This document shows, one piece after another, positions 35,219 through 44,993 of a stretch of DNA of 53,654 nucleotides. Source of the DNA: JBBDWR01 sp040902745. Its GTDB lineage: Bacteria; Actinomycetota; UBA4738; HRBIN12. Under the pieces are notes generated by a model that was not told the DNA's origin, searched no databases, and saw nothing but the letters and a program-made list of their open reading frames with translations. The position numbers and the translations under genes are program-made. Location: the NCBI GenBank assembly GCA_040902745.1, contig JBBDWR010000002.1, positions 1-53,654 of the forward strand. Reading direction: 5' to 3'. Each line of letters begins with the position of its first letter. Position 1 is the stretch's first letter.

Positions 35219-35312
35219 TGCAACGGCCACAACGCGCTACGGCGGCCGATGTTCGCCTGGGTCGTCGTCAGGGAGCCCTGCCACTGCCACTTCGCAGGTT
35301 CCTGCGCAACCG

Positions 35313-35318
35313 TAGACT
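35313..35318 (+). promoter_or_regulatory. -10 box of leaderless HTH_42 gene
   Basis: TAGACT ends 6 nt before the GTG start at 35325. No ribosome binding site is seen. The same geometry appears at several other genes in the window. Confidence 0.5.
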
Positions 35319-35324
35319 GCCCCG

Positions 35325-36365
35325 GTGACCGAGCGGGTGTTGACCGAGCGGGAGCTCAACCGCGCGCTGCTTGCGCGCCAACTCCTGTTAGAGCGAGTCG
35401 ACCTTCCGCCCACCCGGGCGATCGAGCGTGTCGGCGGCCTGCAGACGCAGTACGCCCCCTCCGGTTACATCGGCCTGTGGTCACGGATCCAACACTTCGA
35501 GCGCGACGCGCTCACTCGGGCGCTGGAGCGGCGAACGGCTGTGCAAGCCTGGCTCATGCGCGTCACGATCCACACGGTCTCGCGCCGCGACTTCTGGCCG
35601 CTCGTCGAAGGTGTTCGCGAGACGAGACGAACGTGGTGGTTGCGAGCGAATCGTAACCGGGCGGATCCGCACGCCGTTTCGGCGGGGGCGAGGCGCCTGC
35701 GCGGGTTGCTCGCCGACGGCCCGATGCGGCGCAAGGAACTCGTCGACCGGCTGGGGGTGGACTCGGCCGTCTGGAACGGGATCGGCCTGTGGGTGGACCT
35801 CGTGCGCGTCCCCCCGTCGGGCACATGGGAACAACGCCGCGCCGACCTATACGGCCTCGCCGAGGACTGGGTCGGACCCTCGGACGCGACACCGGAGCAG
35901 GGGGTCGAGCGACTCGTTCGCCGCTACCTAGGCGCGTTCGGCCCCGCTCCGGCCAAAGACATCGCAACGTGGGCCGGCCTCCCCAATCCGGCGATCGCCG
36001 AGGCGTTGGGCCACCTGCGTCTGCGGCGCTTCCGGGACGGATCGGGCAACGAGCTGTGGGATCTGCAGCGCGCGCCTCTGCCCGACGCCGACACGCCTGC
36101 GCCAGTGCGGTTCCTTCCGACGTGGGACGCCACGCTGCTCGTGCACGCCCGGCGCACGCAGATCTTGCCCGAGCGGTTCCGCTCTCGCGTGTTCCACATC
36201 AAAGCGCCGCAATCCGTCGCGACGTTCCTGGTCGACGGACAGGTCGCAGGGACGTGGAAACACGCCGAGAGGCAGATCGTGGTCGAGCCCTTCGAGCGAC
36301 TCTCGAGATCGACCCGTCGCGAGCTCGATGACGAGGCCGAGCGATTGTCCTCGTTCATGGACTGA
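35325..36365 (+). CDS. HTH_42-family winged-helix protein (DNA glycosylase AlkX-like)
   Basis: A 346-residue protein of the HTH_42 (winged helix DNA-binding) family. Typical segments: ARQLLLERVDLPPTRAIERVGGLQTQYAP, AWLMRVTIHTVSRRDFWPL and the C-terminal HIKAPQSVATFLVDGQVAGTWKHAERQIVVEPFERL. Members of this family include AlkX/AlkZ-type DNA glycosylases that unhook interstrand crosslinks, where a QxQ motif in the first third is catalytic; here LQTQY is present at about residues 40-44. This supports, but does not prove, a DNA-repair role. GTG start with a leaderless promoter. Stands alone. Confidence 0.78.
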   Translation: MTERVLTERELNRALLARQLLLERVDLPPTRAIERVGGLQTQYAPSGYIGLWSRIQHFERDALTRALERRTAVQAWLMRVTIHTVSRRDFWPLVEGVRETRRTWWLRANRNRADPHAVSAGARRLRGLLADGPMRRKELVDRLGVDSAVWNGIGLWVDLVRVPPSGTWEQRRADLYGLAEDWVGPSDATPEQGVERLVRRYLGAFGPAPAKDIATWAGLPNPAIAEALGHLRLRRFRDGSGNELWDLQRAPLPDADTPAPVRFLPTWDATLLVHARRTQILPERFRSRVFHIKAPQSVATFLVDGQVAGTWKHAERQIVVEPFERLSRSTRRELDDEAERLSSFMD

Positions 36366-36382
36366 CCGGTGAGCAGTTCAGA

Positions 36383-37096
36383 TCACGGTGTCTCGCCGGT
36401 GGACCACGTCCTCGGCTTCCACGCGCTGACGATCTTGCCGACGGCGGTGATGAGGAACAGCTGACCGAGCACCATCTCGGCGACGGCGAGGGACTGCCCC
36501 GGCTCGTACGCCGGTACGAGGTTCCCGAACCCCGTGGTCGTCAGGGTCGTGAAGCTGAAGAACAGCGTCTGTCCGATCGTCCCGTCTCCCGCACTGCCGA
36601 AGAAGGGTGTGTCCTGCAGAACCCCCACCCCTCGGTAGAGGAACGCGAAGCACATCCCGATCAACAGGTACGCAGAGATGGCTCCGAGCATCGTCTCGAG
36701 GTCCACGATCGTCCGCAGAACGAGGTGCCGGGCGATCGAGACCGGCGCGATCACATACAGCAGGCAGCTCACGAAGAAGATCAGCGGTGGAACGTCCTCG
36801 GACGAGGAGGCGAACACGCCGACCGCGCCGACAACCCCGGCGATCAACAACACGACTGAGGCCACGAGGAGCACCGACCGGCGCGCACCCGACGTGCGCA
36901 GCGCGAACCACACGGTCACGATCTGTACGAACAGCACCACGGATGGGGCCCACGCAGCGCTCAGGGTCGAGGACAGCCCGTAGGTCAGAACGATCAGCAA
37001 TAGGACAAGTCCGTAGCTGTCTGCGGACACGAACGAATGGCCGAGTCGCCGGAACGGGTGGTAGCGATGGGCTGCGATCTCAGGCTCGCCGGACAT
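36383..37096 (-). CDS. Two-pore-type potassium channel family protein
   Basis: A 237-residue membrane protein with five to six helices. The last pair flanks a pore loop, SFTTLTTTGFGNLVP, which matches the filter of potassium channels (TxGYGD/TxGFGD) with Asn in place of the last Asp. No cytosolic RCK domain follows; the C-terminus is short. This fits the bacterial ion-channel (Ion_trans_2) class. Its start lies 3 nt from the end of the DUF2252 gene on the same strand, so the two probably form an operon. Ion preference is inferred from the filter. Confidence 0.8.
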   Translation of the reverse strand: MSGEPEIAAHRYHPFRRLGHSFVSADSYGLVLLLIVLTYGLSSTLSAAWAPSVVLFVQIVTVWFALRTSGARRSVLLVASVVLLIAGVVGAVGVFASSSEDVPPLIFFVSCLLYVIAPVSIARHLVLRTIVDLETMLGAISAYLLIGMCFAFLYRGVGVLQDTPFFGSAGDGTIGQTLFFSFTTLTTTGFGNLVPAYEPGQSLAVAEMVLGQLFLITAVGKIVSAWKPRTWSTGETP

Positions 37097-37099
37097 CGA

Positions 37100-38467
37100 T
37101 CAGACGCCTTCGGTCGCCTCGAGGCGTCCATCGGCCACCGCGGCGACGACGGCAGCGTAGTCGCGTTCGTTCTGGTCGGCGTAGGCCTCGGAGAACCGCG
37201 CAACCGCTTGGTCGAAGCGGTCGCCACCACCGAGGTACGCGGCGATCGCGATCCGGTCTCCCGACCTCGCGTGTGCTCGGGCCAGCGCCCAACCGCAGGC
37301 CCGGCCGTACTGACGCAGCGTCGTGGCGTTCATCGTGTCGACGTCCGCCGACACCTTCCAATCCCAGAGCTGGCGGACGTAGAAGTCCCGCTCGATGCCG
37401 TCCGGACCTTCCGCCCTGGTCCAACCCAGCATGATGTCGCCGGCCGCCTGCATCAGCCGTTGTCCCTCGACCACCCGCTGACCGGCGTTCGCGAACTCGC
37501 TCTTGCCGGCGTACGGCGCGAGCACCGATTCCTGAGCTTCCTTGAACTGGAGGAACAGCGGGTCGCGCTGATCACGGCCGAAGAACAGCGCGATCCATGC
37601 CCGGGTTCCCACGCTTCCGACTCCGACCACCTTGCGCGCAACATGTTGCAATCGGAATCCGTCGAGCAGGTGGCGACGGTCGCCGGGCAAGGTCCGCCGG
37701 TACGACCGCAGGATCAACTCCAGCGCCTCCCGGAACTCGACGGCGTCCCGATCGGACATCACCTCCTCGATCGGCACGATCAGCGGTGGGTCGCTCACGA
37801 TCTTCACCTGCCCATCGACCTGATGCGTGAGCTTGGCGAAGCGCTCACTGGACGCGCCCTGTCGCAGCCGGCCGATCATCTCGGACTCGTCCAGTCGCGC
37901 GTACCACACGTCGAGGTCGCGCATGCCGGCGAACGAGGCCATGGCCGTGCGGTACTCCCCCACGGCGTCGACCACGATCGCGCGGCACTCCTTGCGCCCG
38001 AACCCCCGCTCGCGACCCGCGATGACCAGGCTCGCAGTGAGGCGCTTGACGTCCCATTCCCAAGGGCCCGGAAGTGTTTCGTCGAAGTCGTTGATATCGA
38101 ACAGCAGGTCTCGCTCGGGTGAGGCGAAGCCGCCGAAGTTCGACAGGTGCGCGTCCCCGCAGAGCTGGACCCGGATCCCCGAACTCGGCACCGTTGCGAG
38201 ATCCGAGGCCATGATCGCCGCCGCACCGCGATAGAAGGTGAACGGGGAGACGAGCATCCGCCCGTGTCGGATCGGCAAGAGGTCGGCGACCCGACTGGAT
38301 CCCTGTTCTTGCAAGATCGCCACCGGATCGGTCCGGCCGCCGGGCGGCTCCCAAGCTTCGTGACTCGACCGCGGGACGTCGACTCTGGCGGCACGTCCAC
38401 GTGCATGCCGTTCTTCGGGCGTGATCCGTTCTCCGTGCCGGTCCGCAGGCTCCGCTCGCGTGGTCAT
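37100..38467 (-). CDS. DUF2252 family protein
   Basis: A 455-residue soluble protein of the DUF2252 family. Family hallmarks are MLVSPFTFYRGAAAIMASDLA, QLCGDAHLSNFGGFASPERDLLFDINDFDETLPGPWEWDVKRL and FYVRQLWDWKVSADVD. The GDAHLSNFG and NDFDE motifs resemble the catalytic HxxN and DxD-like motifs of kinase-fold phosphotransferases (compare aminoglycoside phosphotransferases), so a small-molecule kinase is plausible; the family has no assigned reaction. It is followed by the channel gene with 3 nt between. Confidence 0.85.
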   Translation of the reverse strand: MTTRAEPADRHGERITPEERHARGRAARVDVPRSSHEAWEPPGGRTDPVAILQEQGSSRVADLLPIRHGRMLVSPFTFYRGAAAIMASDLATVPSSGIRVQLCGDAHLSNFGGFASPERDLLFDINDFDETLPGPWEWDVKRLTASLVIAGRERGFGRKECRAIVVDAVGEYRTAMASFAGMRDLDVWYARLDESEMIGRLRQGASSERFAKLTHQVDGQVKIVSDPPLIVPIEEVMSDRDAVEFREALELILRSYRRTLPGDRRHLLDGFRLQHVARKVVGVGSVGTRAWIALFFGRDQRDPLFLQFKEAQESVLAPYAGKSEFANAGQRVVEGQRLMQAAGDIMLGWTRAEGPDGIERDFYVRQLWDWKVSADVDTMNATTLRQYGRACGWALARAHARSGDRIAIAAYLGGGDRFDQAVARFSEAYADQNERDYAAVVAAVADGRLEATEGV

Positions 38468-38533
38468 GACGACATCATGACTCGTCGGCGTTGCCGTCGC
38501 AGCATAGGCGGGGGTGTTGCACCCTGCCGTCGG

Positions 38534-38950
38534 TTACCGCTCGTTCACGCCCGTCACCGAGGCCATGTCGCGACCATGGGCCGTCAGCGACCAGATCACC
38601 GCGACCGCGATCGTGATGAATACGATGCCCCACACCGGATACCAGGGCAGCCACGCGAAACCCGCGATCGCGCTGATCAAGGCCACGATAACGCCGACCA
38701 TGCGCGCCCACACCGCGCCGCTGAACAGGCCGAACCCGGCGAGCAATACCACGATGCCGAGGATCAAGTGGATCCATCCCCAGGTCGACGCATCGAACTG
38801 GAAGACGTACTCCTTGGTCACCGCATAGAACGTGTCGTCCACGATCGCGACGAGCCCCGCGATGATGTGGAAACTGCCGATCAAGATCAGCATGAAGGCC
38901 GCGAAGGTCGTCCAGCCGATCGCCCAGCCACTCGGTTGCCTGTCAGCCAT
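38534..38950 (-). CDS. DUF7144-like four-helix membrane protein
   Basis: A 138-residue protein with four hydrophobic helices (about residues 8-36, 57-80, 84-101 and 105-125). The opening GWAIGWTTFAAFMLILIGSFHIIAGLVAI matches the DUF7144 family of actinobacterial membrane proteins, unknown in function. GAGGGGAG is 6 nt before ATG 38950. It is divergent from the MFS exporter gene; an inverted repeat (38971-38986) sits between them. Confidence 0.78.
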   Translation of the reverse strand: MADRQPSGWAIGWTTFAAFMLILIGSFHIIAGLVAIVDDTFYAVTKEYVFQFDASTWGWIHLILGIVVLLAGFGLFSGAVWARMVGVIVALISAIAGFAWLPWYPVWGIVFITIAVAVIWSLTAHGRDMASVTGVNER

Positions 38951-38970
38951 GTACCGCTCCCCTCACTCGT

Positions 38971-38986
38971 TGTGCACCGCTGCACA
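38971..38986. promoter_or_regulatory. Inverted repeat between DUF7144-like and MFS genes
   Basis: TGTGCA-CCGC-TGCACA: perfect 6-nt arms around a 4-nt centre. A further copy of one strand's half, TGTGCAGCGG, occurs at 39042-39051, close to the MFS exporter's -10 region (TACCCT at 39059-39064). This looks like an operator for a dimeric repressor of the drug-exporter type, but no regulator gene is adjacent. Confidence 0.45.
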
Positions 38987-39072
38987 TGGGCATAACACAC
39001 CTTCGTCGCCGCACACGGACATCGGCCGAAGTGGATGAACCTGTGCAGCGGAACCGAGTACCCTCTTGCCCC

Positions 39073-40680
39073 GTGTCGCAGCGAAGGAACGCGGTCGAGG
39101 GGTCCGGACTCGTCCTCCTCGTGCTCGCATCCGGCCAGTTCCTGATGACGCTGGACAGCTCGGTGATGAACGTCTCGATCGCATCGGTGGCGAAGGACGT
39201 CGGCACCGACGTCACCGGCATCCAGACCGCGATCACGCTCTATACGCTGGTGATGGCGTCCCTGATGATCACCGGCGGCAAGATCGGGACGCTGCTCGGC
39301 AGGCGCCGCGCGTTCGGCATCGGCCTGATGATCTACGCGGCCGGATCGCTCACAACGGCGCTCGCCCCGAACCTGCCCGTGCTCCTGTTCGGCTGGTCCT
39401 TCCTCGAGGGCGTCGGTGCGGCGTTGATCATGCCCGCGATCGTGGCCCTGGTGGCAGGGAACTTCCCTCCCGAGCGACGGGCGGCGACGTACGGGACGAT
39501 CGCGGCGGCTGGAGCGATGGCCGTCGCAGCTGGCCCGTTGATCGGGGGAGCGGTCACGACGTTCTTCTCGTGGCGGTACGTCTTCGTCGGCGAGGTGATC
39601 GTCGTGTTCGCGATCCTCATGGTGCTGCGTCGGGTTCGCGACGCGCCCGTCGGCGAACGCACACCGTTGGACCTGGTCGGCGTCGCCCTGTCGATCGCGG
39701 GGCTGGCGATGACCGTCTTCGGGGTGCTGCGCTCGGGCGAGTGGGGCTGGGTGCAGCCCAAGCCCGACGCTCCGGAATTGTTCGGCATCTCCCCCGTGTT
39801 GTGGCTCGTGCTCGGAGGGCTCCTGATCGTGTACCTGTTCCTTCGTTGGGAGGCGCACGTCGTCGAAGCGGGGAGGGAGCCGCTCGTTCGTCCCTCGATG
39901 CTCCAGAACAAGCGGCTCACCGGCGGGCTGACGATGTTCTTCTTCCAGTTCATGGTGCAGGCGGGAGCGTTCTTCGCCATCCCCCTGTTCCTGTCGGTGG
40001 TCCTGGAGCTGAGCGCTCTCGAGACCGGCGCACGGCTCGTTCCCCTCTCGATAGCGCTGCTGATCACCGCGGCGGGCGTTCCCAAGGTGTTCCCACATGC
40101 CTCGCCGCGGCGCGTCGTGCGCCTCGGCCTGCTGTTCGCGCTCGCCGGCACCGTCGTGTTGGTCGGGGGGCTGGATCTGAGCGCGGACGCGTCGGTCGTC
40201 GCGGTGCCGCTGATCCTGATCGGCCTCGGGATCGGGGCGCTCTCGTCACAGCTCGGAGCGATCACCGTCTCGGCGGTTCCCGACGACGAAAGTGCGGAGG
40301 TGGGTGGTCTGCAGAACACCCTGACGAACCTCGGTGCGTCACTCGGAACGGCCCTGATCGGATCGATCTTGATCGCCGGCCTCACCGCGGCGTTCATCCA
40401 AGGCGTCCAGGACAATCCGGACATCCCGCAGGATCTGAAGACCCGGGCGTCCGTGGAGCTCGCCGGGGGGATCCCCTTCATCTCGGACACGGACCTGAAG
40501 GCCGGTCTCGCCGATTCTGACGTGCCGCCGCAGGTGCAGCAGGAAGTCCTCAACGAGAACGCAGCCGCACGGCTCAACGGGCTCCAGGATGCGCTGTCGG
40601 TGGTCGCGATCATCATCGTGCTGGCGTTGTTCTTCACCGGACGCCTCCCTTCCCGGCCGGTGGGCGCGAAGCCGGGGTAG
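39073..40680 (+). CDS. MFS drug-exporter-type transporter (DHA2 family, 14 helices)
   Basis: A protein of about 535 residues with around 14 hydrophobic helices. The DHA2 motif LDSSVMNVSIASVAKDVG lies in the first helix and GRRRAFGIGL is the loop 2-3 motif A remnant. The C-terminal third has a long soluble stretch (about residues 440-500) before the last helix, as in EmrB/QacA-type exporters. GTG 39073 is taken as start since the preceding 29 codons are not hydrophobic and overlap the operator region; ATG 38986 is possible. Substrates are likely to be drugs or lipophilic cations. Confidence 0.85.
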   Translation: MSQRRNAVEGSGLVLLVLASGQFLMTLDSSVMNVSIASVAKDVGTDVTGIQTAITLYTLVMASLMITGGKIGTLLGRRRAFGIGLMIYAAGSLTTALAPNLPVLLFGWSFLEGVGAALIMPAIVALVAGNFPPERRAATYGTIAAAGAMAVAAGPLIGGAVTTFFSWRYVFVGEVIVVFAILMVLRRVRDAPVGERTPLDLVGVALSIAGLAMTVFGVLRSGEWGWVQPKPDAPELFGISPVLWLVLGGLLIVYLFLRWEAHVVEAGREPLVRPSMLQNKRLTGGLTMFFFQFMVQAGAFFAIPLFLSVVLELSALETGARLVPLSIALLITAAGVPKVFPHASPRRVVRLGLLFALAGTVVLVGGLDLSADASVVAVPLILIGLGIGALSSQLGAITVSAVPDDESAEVGGLQNTLTNLGASLGTALIGSILIAGLTAAFIQGVQDNPDIPQDLKTRASVELAGGIPFISDTDLKAGLADSDVPPQVQQEVLNENAAARLNGLQDALSVVAIIIVLALFFTGRLPSRPVGAKPG

Positions 40681-40740
40681 TCCGTCCCTGCTCCGCGGGA
40701 TGCGTGCGAGCATGACCACGACGCGAAAGGAGTGGCGCCG

Positions 40741-41196
40741 ATGGCGATCAAGGTGAAGGAACTCGGCCACCTCGTCCTGTACGTGCGCAACGTCGAGCGA
40801 TCACGGCGCTTCTACCGCGACGTGCTCGGCTGGAACGAGGTCATCGACGCACCGATGCCGGGTGCCGCCCTGTTCTCGTCCGGTCGCACCCATCACGAGC
40901 TGTTGTTGCTCGAGGTCGGGGAGGACGCCGCTCCCATCCCGGAAGGACGCCGGGTCGGTATGTACCACTTCGGACTGAAGATCGGCGAGACCGACGACGA
41001 GATCCGCGACGCGCTCAAAACGCTGATCGACGAAGGCGTGCAGATCGTCGGCACAGCGGATCACACGGTCACCCATAGCATCTACATCCGCGACCCGGAC
41101 GGGAACGAGATCGAGCTGTACATCGACGTGCAGCCCGAGACGTGGCGCGAGAACCCGGCGTCGATCCTCGCTCCTCCGCGCCCGCTCGCGATCTAG
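40741..41196 (+). CDS. VOC-superfamily protein (glyoxalase/dioxygenase type)
   Basis: A 151-residue single-domain vicinal-oxygen-chelate protein. The fold's two halves are visible: GHLVLYVRNVERSRRFYRDVLGW and YHFGLKIGETDDEIRDALKTLI ending in DPDGNEIELYID. Candidate metal ligands are His12 or so in the first strand, His in YHFGLKI and Glu in NEIELY, as in catechol-2,3-dioxygenase-like and glyoxalase-like enzymes. AAAGGAG is 8 nt before ATG 40741; an in-frame GTG 9 nt earlier is less likely. Convergent with the MFS-cNMP gene, overlapping by 4 nt. Confidence 0.85.
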   Translation: MAIKVKELGHLVLYVRNVERSRRFYRDVLGWNEVIDAPMPGAALFSSGRTHHELLLLEVGEDAAPIPEGRRVGMYHFGLKIGETDDEIRDALKTLIDEGVQIVGTADHTVTHSIYIRDPDGNEIELYIDVQPETWRENPASILAPPRPLAI

Positions 41197-42877
41197 CCCT
41201 TCGGGTCCTGCCTCCCGTCATGGGTGGCGACCCCCGCCCGGCGGCGCTCGGCCGATACCGCGTGTGCGGCGGTCGCCGCCTGCGGCAGCCCCGTGATCGT
41301 GGCCAAAAACTCCTCCTGGTCGAGCGCCCACACGGCGCCATCTGTGTGGGCCCGTACGGTTGCGGTGCGGGGGACGTCCTCTAGCAGGGCGATCTCCCCG
41401 AAGTGGTCGCCCTCCTGAAGTTCGACCAGCTTGCGTCCGTCCACGCTGACGTCGAACGTTCCGCGGTCGATGACGTAGAAGCGGTCCCCCACCTCGCCCT
41501 GCTGGACCACGGCGTCTCCCGCGTGCACCTCGATCAGATCGAGCTGACGTGCCACCCGTTCCAGATCGATCCGAGGCAGCGGGGCGAACATCGCCATCCG
41601 GCCCAACAGGGAGAGCTGACGCTCCGGCATGATGGCCGCGCGGTCGACACGCCGCAACCCGCGGATCGTCAGCACCGCGAACACCGGCAAGACCGCCCCG
41701 AAGAACGCGAGCGTGGTCTCGAGGCCGAGCGGTCCTATCATCGCGGCGCCCACCGCCGCGCCGATACCCACGCCCGCCATCCACAACGCTTCGATCGCAC
41801 CGAACATCCGCGTCAACACCGTGTCGTCGACGACCCGCTGCAGCAGCGTCCGGCCGGTCACGTCGAGGAGTGCGAGTCCCACGCCCGCGCCGATGACGAT
41901 CGCGACGGCCTGCGCCGGGGTGTTCGCGAACCCGATCCCCGTCACCGTCGCGCCCAGCAACAGCGCCGCACCGACGAGCGCAGGTACCAAGGAACGTCGC
42001 CCGACAAGCGCGACCGAGCCGGCCGCACCTGCGAGGCGCCGACCCCCGCGGCCGTCTGGAGCACTCCCACTCCTCCATCGCCGATAGCCAGGACGTCGAT
42101 CGCTATCGTCACGAGGAGAACGTCGAAGGCACCCCACGTGATGGTCAACAGCCCCGCGATCGCGACCAGCAAGCGGGGACCCGGCGAGCGGGCGATCGTC
42201 GCCAACCCCTCGAAGGTCTCGATCGCAAGCGACCACGGGCGCAGCCCGCCGACGACGATCCCTGTGCGTTGCGAGTGCACGCCAACCATCATCACCGCCG
42301 CGATCGCGAGCACCCCAGCCATCACGGCATACGCGACTCCTGGACCCCACAGCACGAGGAGCCCCGAGACCGCCGCGGTCCCGAGGGTGCCGCCCAGCCC
42401 TTCGGCGAGCGATGAGACGGAGTTGCCCGCAGTGACTTCGTCGGGCGTGCGCGCCAGGTTCGGCACCAGCGAGTGCAGCGCCGGACGCGACGTGGTCATC
42501 GAGGCCATCGACACGATCGCGAGCCCGTAGACGATCGGCGCTGCGAGGCCGAGCAGGATCGACGCGGCCGTCGCGGCGGCGGCAAGTGTCTGCACCGCGT
42601 AGCCGACCAGGAGCAATCGCTCGCGTCGGTAGCGATCGCCCAGCGCTGCGGCAACCGGCGCGACGATGCCCGCCGGGACCAGGAGGAGAAGTCCGACGAG
42701 ACCGGTCTCAGACGTCCCGCCGCGATCGTATGCATACACCAGGATCGCGACCCACGTCGCGCTCTCCGCAGCGCTGAACGCCAGGAACCCGAGCTGGGCG
42801 CGCCGCAGCCCGCGGTTGCCGACGACCCCTCGCATGGCCGCGAGCGGTGGCCCGATCCGAAGGAGCACCCAGTTCAC
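41193..42877 (-). pseudogene. MFS transporter fused to cyclic-nucleotide-binding domain, frameshifted
   Basis: Two overlapping frames make one gene of about 561 codons. Frame 1 (from ATG 42877) encodes MFS helices 1-7 and follows the family up to GVGVLQTAAGVGA near 42030, then loses sense. Frame 2 continues AGAAGSVALVGRRSLVPALVGAALL with the remaining helices, then from about 41560 a CRP-type nucleotide-binding domain (IEVHAGDAVVQQGEVGDRFYVIDRG, GDHFGEIALLEDVPRTATVRA). One missing base at GCCTCGCAGG (about 42032-42041, minus-strand sense) restores the frame. Either a sequence error or recent inactivation. The fused sensor domain suggests a transporter gated by a nucleotide or similar ligand. 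Confidence 0.75.
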
Positions 42878-43174
42878 GAGCGGATGCTACGCGCGGGAGC
42901 CGGCGCCTGCTCCCTTGCAACCCGATCGCGCTGCCGTACGGGGTCGGAGCCCGCATGCCGATGCAACCAGGAGAAACGGATCGGGCACGCGGTCCTGCGT
43001 CGCCCTCTCAGCTTCCCCTCACCCGGAGGTGACGGCTCTCCGAGCCACGGCCGAGCGAACCGGCCGCCCTGATCCGGGCGACGATCGCCGAGAGGATCGC
43101 CGGCACCGCCACGGACAAGGACGCGAAGGCCCCGCATGTCCACCCCGAGCGGTACTGCTCGGCCCGATCGAGCG
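42878..43174. other. 297-nt gap without a recognised gene
   Basis: Between the start of the MFS-cNMP gene and the stop of the lipoprotein gene. Short open frames on both strands have Arg/Pro/Ala-rich translations typical of shadow frames. No tRNA, terminator or repeat stood out. The upstream promoter of the MFS-cNMP gene should lie at its left end. Confidence 0.4.
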
Positions 43175-44738
43175 CTACCCGGTGACGGAGACGTCGGCGT
43201 AGCCCGCCGACCGGTACTGGTCCGTGAGCAGGTAGTGGATCCGGTACGCGCCCGGTGGCAGCGGCCACGGGCGGCCCTGGGACTGACCGCTCAGGGTCAT
43301 CCCCCCGAACACCTGGGGAGGCAGGGCGCCCGATTCGTGCCCGCCGACGTAGCCCCAGAGGAGGTAGTCGTCCTCCTTCGGGTCGGACGCGGACGCGCGA
43401 TACACACCGATCCAGTCCCAGCGGTTCGCCGGGCCGTCGTCCCACGAGATGTCGATCGGCTCGCCCACCTCGTAGGTGTCCTTGCCGGCCTCGATCGCGA
43501 CGTCGGACTCCACCGACCGCACCCAGAAGGAGTTGCGAGCGATCTCGCTTCCCTCGCCGTCGAACATCACGATGTCGTAGCCCTCGGGATCGAGCTCGCC
43601 GGTGTCGAACGAGGTTTCGCCCGACTCACCCGTCGTCGCGTTCTCGATCGCGGCGGATGCGTCACCGCCTTCCGGCACGAGCGCGACCGACGTTTCCTCG
43701 TGACCGGGGGCGTTGTAGCGGACGTTGAGCTCGTCACCCTGGGTCAGCATGCGCCGGTCGAGCGAGACGGTGGTCCGCAGGGCCACCGGCGTCACCTCGA
43801 ACGTGGAGAGGATCGCGCGGTGATCTGAGGTCCACGGATCGAACTCGATGTCGACGTCGGGACCTCTGGGCTCGCCGACCAGCTGGCTGTCCACCGTGGT
43901 GCCCGGCCCGCCGGCGTACACGTAGTCGATCCGATCGCCGAACCCGCCCTCGCGGAAGTCGGGGTTGTCCTTCGTCAGGCCCGGAACCTCCACCGGATCG
44001 GGGTGGATCTCCCGGTAGGTGTCGCGCATCCCGACGTCCGTGAGCAGCTCGCTCACCGGCCATGGCACGGGCTGGGTGATGCCCTTGCGGGTCCCGACCG
44101 TCTCCTCGGTGTAGTCCAGGCTCGAGGGCGTGTTGAAGTCGCCGGTCAGGAAGACCGGATAGCCCTGCTCGACGAGCTCTTCCAGGTCCGGGGTCAGGAT
44201 CTCCATCGACCCGGTGCGGACTTCGTTCTCGGAGGCCAGCACCTCGTCCAGCGGCATGCCCTCGACCAGGAGGCGCGGTCCGTAGTCGACGTAGTCCAGG
44301 GGTGTTGAAGAACGCCACGACGTAGCCGGGTTGGACCTCGATCAGCGAATAGAGGCCCTCGGCGCCCGACGGCTCGTGGATCGGGTACTTCGACAGGATC
44401 TGCAAGCCGACATTGAAGTACGGGTAGCCGGTGCGATCGGCGATCTCGGGGAGCCGGTTGTAGGACTCGAGGACCCCGACGATGTCGGCGTCCACCTCCT
44501 CGATCACCCGGTCGGTCGTCTTGTCGCCGCCGTACTCGACGTTGTAGACGAGCACGTCGAGCCCCATCGGTTCCCCCTGGGAGAGCGGCTCGCCATCGCC
44601 GGCTTGCTCCGGATCGTCCCCCGAGCCGTTCGAGCTGCACGCCGCAACGAGCAGGACGCACCCGAGCACGGCGGCGAGCCACGCCAGTCGCGCGCGTCGT
44701 TTCGCCGGGTCGGGATGGGTCGTCGGTTCGGGCTTCAT
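43175..44738 (-). pseudogene. Endonuclease/exonuclease/phosphatase-fold lipoprotein, frameshifted
   Basis: The 5' part from ATG 44738 encodes a lipoprotein signal (WLAAVLGCVLLVAACSS) and the opening of an endonuclease/exonuclease/phosphatase domain (LDVLVYNVEYGG, VDADIVGVLE, GLYSLIEVQPGYVVAFFNTP). At about 44305 the frame changes; the continuing frame reads LDYVDYGPRLLVEGM, VFLTGDFNTPSSLDY, DRIDYVYAG and TSDHRAILSTFE, all family motifs. Loss of two bases from an expected AACACCCACCTGGAC (NTHLD) or gain of one C explains the break. The remaining C-terminus (about 210 residues) adds beta-sandwich domains. Secreted and lipid-anchored if functional. Confidence 0.75.
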
Positions 44739-44993
44739 CGGCGCTGCATGATAGCCGGGTCCCGCGACGACGCGCCACCACGTAAAGGTCGGCGGGCGGA
44801 AGCTTCGTCGGATCCGCGCTTGAACGTGATGGACGGCCACCGTGACTCCCCTGATCGCCATCTCTTCGGTGAACGCCCTCGGCGACCTTGGCTCCGTACC
44901 AGCGGTCGGCCGACCCTGATCTTGTGTGAGGACTTGCCGAGAGATCGATCGTGTCGGACGATACGCAGCACGAGAGGAAGGAGGTGGTCCCGC

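Noticed and set aside
42874..43143. 89-codon minus-strand frame in the gap before the MFS-cNMP gene
   Set aside because: Arg/Pro/Gly-rich translation, no ribosome site or recognised domain; overlapping frames on both strands are of similar length.
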